NCBI GenBank assembly: GCA_018398585.1
Contig: JAGTTD010000001.1
Span: 37,525,938-37,589,937 of the forward strand
DNA: 64,000 nt
From: Simmondsia chinensis
Lineage: Eukaryota > Streptophyta > Magnoliopsida > Caryophyllales > Simmondsiaceae
Reading direction: 5' to 3'
Shown here: one piece after another, positions 9,071 through 21,032 of the stretch
Layout of the letters: each line of letters begins with the position of its first letter
Numbering within the stretch: position 1 is the first letter of the stretch
Made by a program: the position numbers and the translations under genes
The notes under the pieces: model-generated
What the model was told of the DNA's origin: nothing
Databases searched by the model: none
The model's input: only the letters and a program-made list of their open reading frames with translations

Positions 9071-9362
9071 TTCCTAAGTAATAAATGGTCAAACATCATG
9101 GTACTTGAGTGATAATTGTCTTATATTTTTTTAGAAATATTAAAATAATAATATTATTTAAACCCAATATTTATGATAAATTCATTAATACTATATAAAA
9201 TTGAAGGGTTATACATGAGAGATTCTTATATTTTACTCATTGTGTCAATTAATATTTAGTATAATTAAAAATAAGATATCATACAATAATTTATTATTTT
9301 TCTTATAAATAATTAACAACATAAATATTTAACCCTTATTTTATATTCATGTTATTTATATT
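9071..9362. other. AT-rich spacer, nothing recognised
   Basis: No open frame or repeat recognised. Confidence 0.35.
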
Positions 9363-9842
9363 TTAATACCTTGACGTTTTGGAAATAATAAAAAGGCCCC
9401 TAGGTTTGTGTCGTATTAATAAAAAAGCACCTCTTAAGCACGAGGACATCATTTTTCATTGACAGAGCTGACGTGGTGACTATTTTTTATTAATGCTTGA
9501 ATAAAATGACCTAAAGTACGATTTAGCACCCTTATTCCTATTTTATAAGAACAAAATTTGAGATATTTTGTTATGTAAAAACTATTTATTTTCACTTAAT
9601 TTGTTTCAAAATATGGCTAGTAAAGGGTATTTTTGTCATTTTATTGTAGCATTAATAAAAATGTAATTGCGCTCAGCTCTGTCAACTAAAAATAATGTCA
9701 TCATGACGGAAAAGGGGCCTTTTTATTAATGTGACAAAAGCTTAGGGGCCTTTTTATTAATACGAGAAGAACTTAAGAGCCTTTTAATAATTTAAAAAGG
9801 TTAGGATTTTTTTTATTATTTTTAAAAATATCAGAGTACTAA
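9363..9842. mobile_element. Inverted-repeat MITE / small MULE-like element
   Basis: The left half (from ATACCTTGACGTTTTGG) is complementary to the right half (ending TATCAGAGTACTA). Shared blocks in inverted order include AATAAAAAGGCCCCTA, TTGACAGAGCTGA and AATAAAATGAC. The right arm carries an extra duplicated GGGGCCTTTTTATTAAT unit. No coding capacity and no clear target duplication. Confidence 0.6.
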
Positions 9843-10130
9843 CATATAAATAACTCTTTATATTCCTGCTCAAATCCTTAACACTTTTCCTCCCAAATCC
9901 TTATCTCTCTCACATAAACCCCCCCCCACCCCTCCCCAACCCTTGTCTCTCTGCATTCCCCTCACAAACCCTCTTCTCCCTCATCTCTTTCTCATCTCGT
10001 CCCCGGGCCTGAGTTGTTGTGGTCCACAGCGACGACGGTTGACGTCCGAAAGCCCATGCGGTGTTCTCGTTCACTCTCCTGCCTTTCTTACATCCTCACT
10101 GTATTATATTTGTCCCTCTATTTAATGGCT
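9843..10130 (+). other. Pyrimidine-rich leader-like stretch, cut off by the Gypsy fragment
   Basis: A TATAAATAACTCTTTATA-like box near 9845 precedes a C/T-rich stretch resembling a plant 5' leader, with a 60-codon open frame from an ATG at 9943. It ends abruptly where Gypsy sequence begins (about 10131). No product was recognised. Confidence 0.25.
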
Positions 10131-10134
10131 TCGC

Positions 10135-10990
10135 CTACTTAGGTGGAATCAACATCGACGGCCTAATCAAATAATGTTTGATGACCTCAAAGGCTACTTG
10201 GTGTGGCTTCTCCCACTTAAAGTCTTTCTCAAACTTGAGTATGAGCAATGGTGGGAAGACTTTGGTCTTTCCTATGACATTTGAAATAAAACGTCTTAGG
10301 AAGTTAACAAGCCTTAGAGAAATTTGAAGTTCCTTCTTACTCAGGGGCGACATAGCCTCTTGAATGGCCTTTGCCTTATTCATATTAGCTTCACTCCCCC
10401 TTTAGTGCACAAGAAAGCCTAGGAAATTTCTAGCTTGTACCCTAAAAGCATATTTTAGAGGGTTCATCGTGAGATTATGGTTCCTCATTCGTAACAATGC
10501 ATTTTTCAAATCTTCCAAGTGCTCAACTTGGGTCTTTGATTTTGCCACGATATCATCTTTGTAAACTTCTATGGTCTTGCCAATGAGATCATAAAAGAAT
10601 CATGTTCATGGCTCTTTGATAGGTGGCATTGGCGTTCTTTAAACCAAATGGCATGGCCATCCATTTGAAGGTCCCTATTGACCCTAGACATATAAATGTA
10701 GTCTTGTGAGTATTCTCCGAAGCTATCATGATTTTGTAATACCCACAATGGCCATCCATTAATGACACTACATCATGCCTCGAGGCTGAATCAATGATAA
10801 CATCAGTAATGGGCATGGGAGGTTCATCCTTTGGGGTGGTTGCATTTAGATTCCTGAAGTCAATACGGACTCTAACTTTTGTAGTCTTTTTAATAGCATA
10901 AACAATGTTAGCTAGCCATTCCATGTACCTAGCTATTCTAGTGAACTTGGCTTTCAAGAGTCTCTCATTTTCCTCTTTAGCCAAGTTTAT
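10135..10990 (-). pseudogene. Gypsy reverse transcriptase / RNase H fragment
   Basis: The minus-strand frame at 10589-10984 encodes RT motifs: VRVRIDFRNLNATTPKDE, then YYKIMIASENTHKTTF and GTFKWMAMPFGLKNA. These are the standard Gypsy RT fingers and palm signatures. Past a frame break, the catalytic motif appears as YKDD where YVDD is usual (near 10540-10570). The frame at 10135-10383 continues into the connection to RNase H (VNFLRRFISN, then FEKDFKWEKPHQVAFEVIK). The fragment ends in IPPK at about 10135, where element sequence stops. At least one frameshift separates the two frames. The V-to-K change in the active-site motif also argues against activity. Confidence 0.8.
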
Positions 10991-11785
10991 GACCTAGGAC
11001 ATCCTTCTCCAGGCTTAGATAATGGGCCTCGAGCTAGGCTTTATGGGAAGTCTATGCTCAGCCACCTTACTCTCTAGGCCAGATATCTTATGATGATTCC
11101 AGGAAAAGCAGTACCTAAACTCAAGGAGCAAGCCTACGTACTACTTTCTTTGTTCTTTAGAAAGCATGGCACTCACTTACAAGGTCTTGGGTCCTCTTAT
11201 GAGCCTAAGTTGACTTCAAAGGGAGGATCTTGTGCCTTTGCTCTCAAGTCCTCCATTTTAGATGGTGCTACTCTCAAGTCTGACAACTCAAGCTCTTTGT
11301 CGCGCAGCATTTGGACATTGGAGCCACTTCTGGAGGTAAATGGTTGTTTAGCCCATACAGTTGATCCCCAGGATGCTGAGTCATTAGCTTTGCAATGGCT
11401 GAGGAAATGACCCTTTGGGCTTTTATTGGAAAGACTTAGCTTCCCTCTATAAGGCATATTGTACGCCTTAGAGGTTCCTCTCATCAAGGAGGGCTCTCAT
11501 GCATCCCCAAAAATTTGAACCATCTGTGTCCACCTCAATTTGATCAATTTCAGCCTCAATGAGTGGGCTCTCAAGGAAGGTTATCATGTCCTCTTGTTAG
11601 GCTTCATGAGGACTGATCCTTTTCACTGCTAGTAGTCCCATACTGTCTTCATAAAGTTTTTCCTCAACAAAATTAGACCAAGCCATGAATGGCCTGTCAT
11701 TTGTTGTAACAACTTCATACTTGTCATGGTTCCAGAAGATCAATAAGCGATGAAGTAAAGATGGGATACAATAGTTGGCATGCAG

Positions 11786-12289
11786 TTAATCTCTCCCAAG
11801 CAACGTATTGTAACTTGAGGTAGTATCCACCACAAAGAAAGTTTTCAGCTTACTCAAGGTGCCAATAGTTAATTCCATCCGAATGACCCCTTCAAACTTG
11901 GTAGTGGCCCCAAAAAATCCACAAATTGCCACATCAGGAGTTATTAAGTCATCTTGTGATTTGCTAATAACTCCCAACATGTATGAAGGCAAGATATTGA
12001 TGGCTGCACCATTATCCACTAAGATCCTATTTACTAAAATGCCATCAAACTTGGCTTTGAGGTATTGGGGCATAATATTGGCTGCAATGGGCCGGTCAAA
12101 CATCATCTTGATTACATCAGGAAGGTCATCACTTAATTTGGAGGCTGGAGACTTAAATTGAAAAGATAAAGGGTTAGCAATATCTTTAGGGGATGCTACT
12201 TCACCCACCACTTCCACTTGGGGATCTTCATTTACTGCCACTACATCTCCTTTGAGGCTGTTTTGCGTTTTGGTTGCCATGAACTCCAA
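11786..12289 (-). pseudogene. Gypsy retroviral-type aspartic protease domain
   Basis: A 167-codon minus-strand frame contains VNRILVDNGAAINILP, the active-site loop of the protease of plant Gypsy elements; DNG rather than DTG/DSG is common in plant OTA lineages. Downstream IRMELTIGTLSKLKTFFVVD and YNTLLGRD match the second half of the fold (the flap side and the LLGR motif). The N-terminal part (RPIAANIMPQYLKAKFDG) is the usual linker. The frame itself is open across the domain, but flanking gag and RT frames are interrupted. Confidence 0.75.
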
Positions 12290-14800
12290 AGGAAGAATTA
12301 ATGCAGGTCTGACGTCAGCTTGCTTAGGAAGTGACCCAAACTGGATGTGGAGCCCTTGATCAATCTCCTTATGAGGACCTTTATCAATCTACATGGTGTG
12401 TTCTTAAGGCTGGGTTTTTCATTTAACCTCTTGGGCCTTAGACTCCTCCGTTGGCCAGGGGTAGTCTTTCTTGTTGAAATCATTTTCTATGTCTAACCAT
12501 GTCGGCTTGACCCGGTTAAGAAGTTCCACTAAATTTTATTGAGAGGACTGTAGTCTTCATCATTGTCATAGATCTTGCGAGCCCATGAGTCGCTGGCAAG
12601 TTGCTCCCACTAAGACTCACTTCCTTATGAAGATGAGAAACTTGCACATCTCTCGTGTTTCTTGCGTGGATTGTTCTTAGCCTTCATGGCCCTAATATTT
12701 GTTTGACCTTTTGGATCCTCAAGATCTATAGGTCCCGGGCCACTAGTTTTGATTTCCTTATGGGCAGAATCCTTTTCAGTAGGATCTTTAATCATATAAG
12801 AGTCAAGTTGAGCTCTATTCTTTGCTTCCTTCTCGTATAGTAACTTCATTTTATGAGTTCAAATGAGTTTGGAAGAGCCAACATTCTCCTGTCCAGGCTG
12901 GTTCTTCCACCAAATGTTACTAAAATGAGCCCTTAAGGGCTATTGACCTAGTTGTTGTGGTCCCTGGGCAGCATCCACTTCAATTAGGTGGTACTTTAGA
13001 TTTATGTTAGGATTCCCAGTTCACATGAGCAACTGAGCTTTGGGGAGGTATCCCTAGTTGGCTCGTAGAAGTAAGATTTCTCAAATGAAATTTTTACTGC
13101 CATAAGAGGATCCATGAATGAGACATAATCCAGATGGAGCTTAAGTTTTCTCAACTCCATGTATTTTCCCACAGCACTTACGACATACCTCGTAAGAGAT
13201 TCTCTCTAAGCCTTGAGATACCCTCCCATGATCTAGCAAACCTGCACCTTTTCCTGAGGTGTAGCCGATTTCCATAGCTAGTTCTTCAGCTACTAATAAT
13301 GAAATGGATGATTTACTGCAAAGATTCATTAGAGTTTCTTGAAAACAGAACACTTGTTGGTGGTATGAAGCTGTGTGACATGCCCATGACATATCTCATC
13401 CTCCAATGCACACCCGAGGTCTGAGAATCTAAACGTCCCATCTATAACCAGCCTGTCAAACAGGAGGTTTGTGGCCCTTGCCTTCTAGATGTCATTTAAG
13501 ACTATCGCCTTCCTGTTATAACACATGATTACTAGGGGCATGGTTTTGATCCTTTCCGGCAATAGTATCAACTATGTTAACCTAAATAGGACTTGGGAAT
13601 GGGATTTATCATTGCCCACTGGCCCTTCTTCAAGGAAGACAATTTCCCTCTCCTTAGTGGCATCCTGGACTACGTTCTTGAAGATAAAGTGTTTCTTTTT
13701 GAGTGAGTGAAAGATTCATGCCACTTACAGTATACCGTCCCTTATGCAATTTGGGATCAAGTTTCATGTGTTCCCCTCTAAACTTGAGTTTGTTGTTTGC
13801 CTTAAGCCAATCAAATATTATTTTGGCTCTTGAGAGGTCAAATGAATGCTTTCTCAAATCTTGGAATTGATTAGACTTCGATATCCCTTTTTACTAAAGG
13901 ATTATAGAATATAAGATGTCCTTTGACGTATTCAGTGACATCAATTTCATAGGGAGGAATTTTCCTCCTCATCAATCAGTTTGTGCATGTAGGTTCCGCA
14001 CACTCTATTATTCTTGAGGCTTCCTTCTTGCAAGACAGTCTTGTATCTAGCAGCACATTCTACTAATTGTAAAAGACTAGTGAAATTTTATCCCTTAAAT
14101 TTCTTCTTGAATTCAATATCCAAACCATTTAATGCCAATCTGGCATATTCAACATAAGGGAGAGCCATTATACATTTTAACCTGGCTCTCTTGAACTGAT
14201 TAATGTAGTCTTCTATGGATTCTCCTGGCTTCTGTCTCATTCGAGTTAGGTCTAGAAGTCCCCAATTCTATCCTAGGAACTTAGGCCTAAAATTGTCTGG
14301 CCATGTGATCCCAACTGTAAATGAAATTGCGTGGTAAGCTTATGTACCATTGGAAGGCAATCCCTGTCAATGAACAAGGGAACAATCTAAGTTTCAAATA
14401 AGAATTGCCAGCCACCTCTCCACATTGGCAATTAAATCTTGCCATATGCTCGAGAGCAGATACCTTCCCCTCTCCGTAGAAGAGAGTAAACTAGGCTATC
14501 TTATATCCTTGAGGGAACGAATATTCCCTGTCTATATGGTTAGGGTACGACTTATTATAAAGGGGTCTGTTGGTCGTTCTAAGGCTTGGCCCATACATTT
14601 GTTTAATGAGAAAAGCCAATTGGTCTTAGTAGGGTAGGTCCAGTGCTTGATTATGCACTTGCCATCGCCCCCCAGTGGAGTGATGGTCTCTGGGAGGATC
14701 AGCGGGATAACCCAGGGCTCCCATGACAATTGGATGAGGGAAAGGGTGTTAAATTGCGTATGCTTGGTTATGCCCTCCCTAGTAAATGTGGCCAACTAGT
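12290..14800 (-). pseudogene. Gypsy gag region, heavily interrupted
   Basis: Between the protease and the coiled-coil frame only short minus-strand frames survive. Near 13980-14130, translation across stops gives FKKKFKG, LQLVECAARYKTVLQEGS and RVCGTYMHKL, the gag segment preceding the linker in plant Tat/Ogre-like elements. Further right, retrotransposon capsid-like text can be followed only in pieces. Short plus-strand frames here are antisense shadows. Confidence 0.5.
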
Positions 14801-15379
14801 TGATTCGCCACTGCATATGGACCAATAGATACTTAGGTTTGGGACATGCTTAGAGGTAGTCACATTTTGACTGGCTGTTAGGCGATTCTAGCCTAGTCAA
14901 TCCCTAGAGTATAATCTTGAGGACACTGAAAATTAGAATTCCCCCAGTCTCATATAGGGTGGGAGGCCTAGGAGGAGGACATTGATCCCCAATGTTGGGC
15001 GCCTGTCCTTGTCCACCAATTTCGAGGCTCTGGTCAGGCCTTGAAATGGCTTCTCTTGCATGAGGAGGGTACAATGATCATGCCCCCTAGTCTCAAGAGT
15101 GGGCATGGCCTAAAGACTAGTGTTGAGGTCCCGTGAGATAGAGGGATGCCCTTGATTCAAAGGGCCAGCAACTCCATAGGCCACATTGTCATTTCTACAG
15201 CTTGGATCCATGTGTAAGACACTTGGATTAGTCATAGCTGGGTTCCCTATTATCTCAGGAGTAGCATTTGTACCCTGATTCGCTGGTAACAATGAGCTCA
15301 AATGAACATCGTGGGCGTACACAGTGGGAACTGCCAAAGGAAGAACATGCCTTAGTTACCTAAGGTCCTCCCTGAAGGC

Positions 15380-15706
15380 TTAGACTAAGCCGTTATGAGT
15401 TATATCCTGTTTTACTAAGATAGCCTTGACTTCAACTACCATTTTCCTTGCTACATTTCTGGCAATAAGGCTAGCGGTGGAAGATAAGGTTGCGTTCATT
15501 TCAACCAAGACTCTGTCAATTTCTTTATGGAGTCTTTCATTCATTAAAGTCTCAACGTCATTGAAAATGGTCCTCAAAGCAGCTACATTTTCACGCTGGC
15601 CTGCTAGAGTACGCTTTGTCTCAGCACGTTCTTTTTCTTGAGCTTCCTTTAAAGCTTGCTCAAGCCTTTGTTCAACGATTTCTATCCGATGCTTGAGCAT
15701 GGCCAT
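15380..15706 (-). CDS. Gypsy gag N-terminal coiled-coil segment
   Basis: A 108-codon minus-strand frame, MAMLKHRIEIVEQRLEQAL followed by heptad-like Leu/Ile/Val spacing and many Glu/Lys/Arg, predicts a coiled coil. It sits where gag should start, between the presumed LTR/primer site and the capsid region, so it is assigned to gag by position rather than sequence match. It may not be expressed. Confidence 0.4.
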   Translation of the reverse strand: MAMLKHRIEIVEQRLEQALKEAQEKERAETKRTLAGQRENVAALRTIFNDVETLMNERLHKEIDRVLVEMNATLSSTASLIARNVARKMVVEVKAILVKQDITHNGLV

Positions 15707-15995
15707 AAAACTCTTTCAAGAATAGTCATCAAGCTCAATATGTTTGTCTTCAGGGATGTCTTCATCACCTCTGCTTTCGTTATTGCAATTGTGACTTGCT
15801 TTATCCCCTCATGATGTGGGACTTTGTTATGAGAGGTGCTAGAGTGGCGGCCCAATCAAGGCCAACACTTTGGGTTCCTCAAACTTGAGAGCACTGGCTT
15901 TTCTAGTTTTAACCATTGGTAAATGGTTTAAGACTATATTGTGATAATCCCTAATGGGATTAAAGACAATAACGCCTTGTATAGTGTCTCCCACT

Positions 15996-16010
15996 ATGGT
16001 CACCAAAAGA
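15996..16010 (-). other. Probable primer-binding region of the Gypsy element
   Basis: The minus strand reads TCTTTTGGTGACCATAGTGG directly inside the presumed LTR end. TTTGGTGAC-type sequence after ...CACA is where the tRNA primer site is expected. The tRNA was not assigned. Confidence 0.4.
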
Positions 16011-17395
16011 TGTGTTTGCTTGTTTTGTTTGTTTAGTATGTGTGTGGTCGCTGTAAGTACAAAATCAAACAAACATGCACAAATGGGAGTCGCGGCAATG
16101 TGGGAGCGAGCCTAATTTACAAATGGTACATGTTTGACCTCAATTAATCACCTCTAAAGAAGGTTAATGCTTGTGGTGAATCCGACTTCAGTTTGCAATA
16201 TTAATATGGATTCTACACTTGCTCTAATTAAGGAGACTTTAGTTATATTTTTGGTGTTTTTTTGGGTTTATAATTCAACAGAGAATTAAATGGATATGGA
16301 CTCAGCACAAGTAGCAGCTGCAGTGATGGAGTTAAGCCCATAGACACCTTACCTTGTACACTTAAGAGCTAGGAATTGGGGTAGAGACAAACTCAAGAGC
16401 TTAGTTGTCTACTTATAAGCTCGAGTCAATTAGGTTTTTATGCTTGGCACCCTTGTAATGACTCGAATGAGTAAGAGTTTTACGAGATTTAGGTGGACCA
16501 AACCGCATTTGGGCCACTGGATTATGATCAACGCAATCAAGGTCAAGCCTTGGCCGTCAAAGCCCTTAAATGATGACTTAAACCTAAATTAACCTGACTT
16601 ATCAAGTGGTGACACCGATATTATAGCCAATGCAAATGAAGCACAGGGCTTGGCCGTCAAAGCCTTAAACTAATGACTCAAATCTCAACTCATCAATTTT
16701 TTGGAATAGATTAAAATAGAAAGTTTATACCTGAAACTCGGAGATTGTATTACCTTGAAAGAAAGCAAGTACAAGATAAGCTATGCTATGCTAGAGTAGG
16801 TTAAGTTACGCTACTCCTAGGACAAAAGCACAAGTGTGCTGTAAAGAAACTTAAAAAGTTTTTATGGTGGTGCTGGACACTTGATAACGACAATAGTATC
16901 TCTTATTTATATAAAAGGAAATACCTACTGCATCCTAAAATTTTAGCATATTTGCTCCACATCTACCTCAATGCTTCTTTAGCCTACTGAATGTTCATTG
17001 ATTGTGCCCTGAAAAAGTGTGATTGAGGCTCTTCTGGAAGTCCCACGTCCGTGTATTTCGCCTAAGACTCTTCTAGATGTCCCACGTTTGTCTAGATATA
17101 CTTAAGGCCCTTGCTTCTTGATATGCACTCCAAGTAACAGCCTCGAGCTTTAGAAACGCCTTTCTTGCAGCCTTCTGGGAGGTCCCTCGAGCTCGAGCTC
17201 CCTTTTCCCATTAGTAGTCTTGAGAGGCTATTATCTCGTAAAGGATTTTAACTCATAAGGTAACGGGGCTTGAGACACCATTGTCTTTGTATCTAAAGGC
17301 CAAACATGCCTTAAGAATGGCACCACATGGCAAACACATGTCCTTTTATCCCAAAATGGTGTTGTACTAACTCCCTCTAGTTTGGGGTGTGAACA
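16011..17395 (-). repeat. Presumed 5' LTR of the Gypsy element
   Basis: On the minus strand the interval starts TGTTCACACCCC and ends AAACACA, so it has TG...CA ends. A TATA-like box (TATATAAATAAGAG, minus) lies near 16895-16912. It contains two diverged copies of CTTGGCCGTCAAAGC (16545 and 16650 areas). No second LTR exists in the window, so the outer boundary is inferred from ends only. Confidence 0.45.
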
Positions 17396-17469
17396 TAGTG
17401 GTGGTTTGTCCGTGCACTTGAATGACTTCTAAGGTTTGGTGAACCAATTGACAGACATGGGAATAGGCT

Positions 17470-18230
17470 TTGACAATGAAATCAATCACTATTACTACTT
17501 AATTCATTAACAGATATTTAGGGAACACTCATTGTATTGCTTAGTAATTTCACAATAAGTAGCAAGCTAATGATGGATATTGTGAACAATAGCTTTCTCA
17601 ATGAAAAAGCCAAACAAAAGGAGCTTAACCCGCCAGCTTAGTGTAAAGTCAATATTGCTGAAGAAGGTGGATGGAGCAAGAATGTAGGCCAATAAAGCAA
17701 AGATGAATCGAGGAGGAGACCTAACTTGAAGTTAAAATGTAGAGGTGACATAAAATATTTTTATTGTGACTAGGAGTGCCAAAACAAAAGTGTATGCACC
17801 TAGTGGTGAGCTTTATTTTGTTGGCGATGATGGTTGTCTTTTTCGGGTAATGTAGATTGTAGTCTGGTCATTAATAAAGGTTCCTTTTGCCATCTCACCT
17901 CACATGATGATTATTTCTCATCTTTAACTAATGAATATTCCGGTTTTGTTAGGATAGTAAATGTGGCTCATGTAAGATAGTGGGCATTGATGATATTTTG
18001 TCAGAGACTGGCAATGATTGCATATTGGCATTGAGAAATGTTAAACATGTGCATGACATTCGACTCAATTTAATTTTGATTGGAAACTTGACGATGATAG
18101 CTTCTCTAATTATTTTAGTGAAGCAAAGTGGAAAGACACTAAAGGATTCATGATCGTCACTCAAGGAAAGAAACTAAACACTCTTCGCGTGATACAAGCT
18201 TGGTCCATGAGTGCCTGTTGATCTCAATAA
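17470..18230 (+). pseudogene. Ty1/Copia gag-protease fragment (Tnt1-like)
   Basis: Plus-strand translation across stops gives gag C-terminal text (VNNSFLNEKAKQKELN near 17575-17620), then an Arg/Ser-rich stretch and a degenerate zinc knuckle (near 17750-17780). A protease/pre-integrase block follows: HLTSHDDYFSSLTNEYSGF at about 17890-17945, then CKIVGIDDIL and LALRNVKHVHDIRLNLILIG (to about 18090), and EAKWKDTKGFMIVTQGKKLN. These match the Tnt1/RE-type Copia order. The zinc knuckle and the DSG triad are not intact and several stops occur. No LTRs were tied to it. Confidence 0.6.
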
Positions 18231-20884
18231 TTCTTCATTCATTGGAGCTCTTGGAAGATAGGTTCAGAATTTCTAGATGCTTGGCCTTAGCATTTTGAGT
18301 TACGTTTGGCTTGTTCGCTTAATTTCATAGATACATGCAACCTCCTAGAGTATTTGAGGTATATGGCAGACTCGAGCTCCGTAAGTTCTTTGCCAATAAG
18401 GGGGTGTGGTCTTCGGGTCGCATATGAGCTTTCTTTCCAGGGAAGGAGTCTTTTGAGCATTACTGGGGAAGACTAGGTCTTTAATTGATAGCAGCACTAG
18501 CTTCTTGAGCTTTTAGGGATCTTGGGTAGGAATTTAGGTCCAACTATTATAGTGTGAGCTGCTTAGCAACTCCAAGGAGCCTTAACTATGAGAGCACCTT
18601 AGGAGATAGGGGAGAAGATGATGATGGCTTAGAAAGGAAAAGTTGGAACTGCGGAGTACCGTCAATGGCTCAATTATGATGCCATAAGGGCTCTCACAAG
18701 TTGAGTATTGCCTTTAGGAGGAGCAGTTTGAACTTCATGAAGATCATGTGGATGCATAGGAGTATTTGCGACTTCCTGCTCATTGTTGTTGCTTCCTTAA
18801 CAAATTTTGGCAACTGCAATTGAGCCAAAGATTAATGATTAGTTAGGAGAAGAGTTAGAATGAAACACCAAGTATGAACACAAGCCACCAATTGGCTTCA
18901 TGACTAGAATTTCCATGGCAGATTCTAGAGCTCGGGACGAGCTTTTTTGGCAGCATGAATGTTGCTGGTCACACCTTCCAAATTGACATGAAACAATCCT
19001 CAACTGCCTACATTGGGCTGTCTTTCAGCTTAGGGGCAGAAAATGAGGTTTGAGAGCTACTCGTTGATGAAGAGTCCGCAATTTCAATAATTAAAGAAGA
19101 TCCTCGAATTGATGTCTTGGTAATGGATTGAGCTTGCCTATATAAGGGAGGGTTTTGAGAGCTTAGAATCCAAAAAGAGGAAAGATTAAGAGGGGATGAA
19201 GTTAACGATAATAAGGAGGCATACCTGTTGTTGAAGCCTGGTAGATATACTCTTCCTAACTAGAGAGAAAATTGGTACCTTTTCTTCTTCTTCTTCATCT
19301 CCTGCAATAATAGAGGAAGTTAAATGCATTAAAACCTCTGAGGATGGTGGTCGTGTTGCTACTCGAGAATTTCCTAGGCTAGTGGCGATGCCACCTAAAG
19401 CTTTTAGAGTTTGAACTTGAGGGGGTTTCGTTGGAAAAAAGAGTCTAGTAAGACTTTGGCAGAGAGGAATTGGTTTTGTTGCTTTCTTCAAGGGTGCAGA
19501 GCATGAGTAAGATCTTGTAATAAAATCAAAAGCCATTGTCAATTGGGCACTTTGGGCTTTACAAGCGATTAAGGGGTGAGAGCCACTACCTCGAGAGGCA
19601 GACATTTGTTTACAAAGAAAACTCAAAGGTTTGGGAATGATGTTGTTTTGGTTAATGGCGCATGTGCTTGACATGTGATAAAAAACCAACTTAAAAGAAA
19701 CAGGCTCTTAAGGTGCTTATTAGCTGATGGCACTAAGGAAGGAGTTTAAAGCTTGAGGTGATTACTAGGAACACTACAAGAAAGGGCGTGCCAGCTTGGG
19801 ATAATTACTAGACATGCTAAAGGAGACGTGGGCCTCAATAATTTTTGCGGAGAAGTGGGTAAATGTGAAGGATGAAGTATGTTGACTACAGCATGCGGTT
19901 TTAATGACAAATATCCCCTAGATAAGCGTGAAATTTTGGGTTTTGGATGTCAAAAGCAATTCACGCAATTATAGGAGCAGCAATTAGTTTTGTTAGGTTA
20001 TAAATAAAGGAACCCCATATTTAGAAAAGGGTCTCGGCACGCTTACAAATAGCACACATATGCTTTTTGTTTCTTTTTCCATTTCCTAGGAGTAGGTATA
20101 CTTGTAGTTACATTTGCCCTTGCAAATGCAAATATATGGTGTCTGAGGAGGTATCCTCTTCCTCCATAATTTCTATCCCCATCCCTGAAGGCAAAGTAAG
20201 TTAGCGTTAGTAATTTAAGGCTTTGATGCCAAGCTTTGAGCTTGATATCGTTGGTTTTAGGTTGGTGATGACCCAACTTGGTGAACCAGAGGAATTTAGA
20301 TTTGGGTCATTAGTCTATACCTTAGAGGGTCAAGCCTCAAGCTTGGTCATTTTCGCCCCAAATTGGTGACCGAAATTCGGTTCACACCATCTAAATCTTG
20401 TTAAGCTTGAATTCTCTCGAGTTATCTTGAGTCATGGGTACTGGGGCACATACTTGATAGACTCGGCTCAAGACATGTTGTCGAGCTCTCGATTCTGGAC
20501 TCTTAAATGTTAAGGTGATACAAAGGTTATTTGGAAATGCATAAAAATAAACAAAATTTCCTTAATTAATTGAAGCATTGATTGAATCCGTGTGAAATTA
20601 GTAAACCAAAGCAAGATTCATAAAAAACATCAACACATGAAAGAGGTGATTGGTTGAGGTCAATTACGTGCAGGTCTAATTTGAATTGGCCCCTAGTCAT
20701 GGCAGTCATTAATAAAGTTTGTTTCCTTAAACTCACTGCAACAACAAGCAAAACACAAATGAAACAAAAACATTATAAGAGAAAACATGCCAGTTACAAT
20801 TTGATTTGTTGATATTTACATGGAAATTTAGCATACAATGATATTAGCATATTTACAAAATAGGATAAAGCTGATATGATTAAA
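18231..20884. other. Repeat-derived but unassigned stretch
   Basis: No recognisable protein domain. Two TATA-like sites occur on the plus strand (CTATATAAGGG near 19138; TTATAAATAAAGG near 20000), and a CAAATTGGTGACCGAAATTC block near 20360 resembles an LTR/primer-site junction. It probably holds LTR remnants. The 167-codon minus-strand open frame at 19186-19689 (Ser/Thr-rich, one Glu run) has no recognisable motif. Confidence 0.3.
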
Positions 20885-20992
20885 TGTTAGTGTATTTATA
20901 TGTGATGTATTTTTTATATTATATCTATACCCCTGTATCTCTCTATAAATAAATACATGAACGACCACAATTGATGGTTTGTCATTTTATCA
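20885..20992 (+). repeat. 5' LTR of the short-LTR Copia element
   Basis: 108 bases, homologous to 24817-24924, with CTATAAATAAATAC as TATA-like promoter. Confidence 0.7.
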
Positions 20993-21032
20993 TAGTATCC
21001 AAGACAGAGTTCTTCTAATACCATAAACCCTA

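Larger units (their letters stand above)
10131..17395 (-). mobile_element. Ty3/Gypsy LTR retrotransposon, truncated, minus orientation
   Basis: Reading leftward from 17395: a probable 5' LTR (16011-17395), primer-site region, coiled-coil gag start, gag, aspartic protease, reverse transcriptase and the beginning of RNase H. It then stops at about 10131, next to unrelated sequence. Most of RNase H, the integrase and the 3' LTR are missing. The order protease-RT-RNase H is that of Gypsy pol, and the gag block resembles plant OTA/Tat-type gag (QLVECAARYKTVLQE near 14050-14090). Numerous stops make it non-functional. Confidence 0.75.

Noticed and set aside
19186..19689. A 167-codon minus-strand open frame as a host gene
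   Set aside because: No recognisable domain, flanked by LTR-like sequence, and no promoter or splice support.
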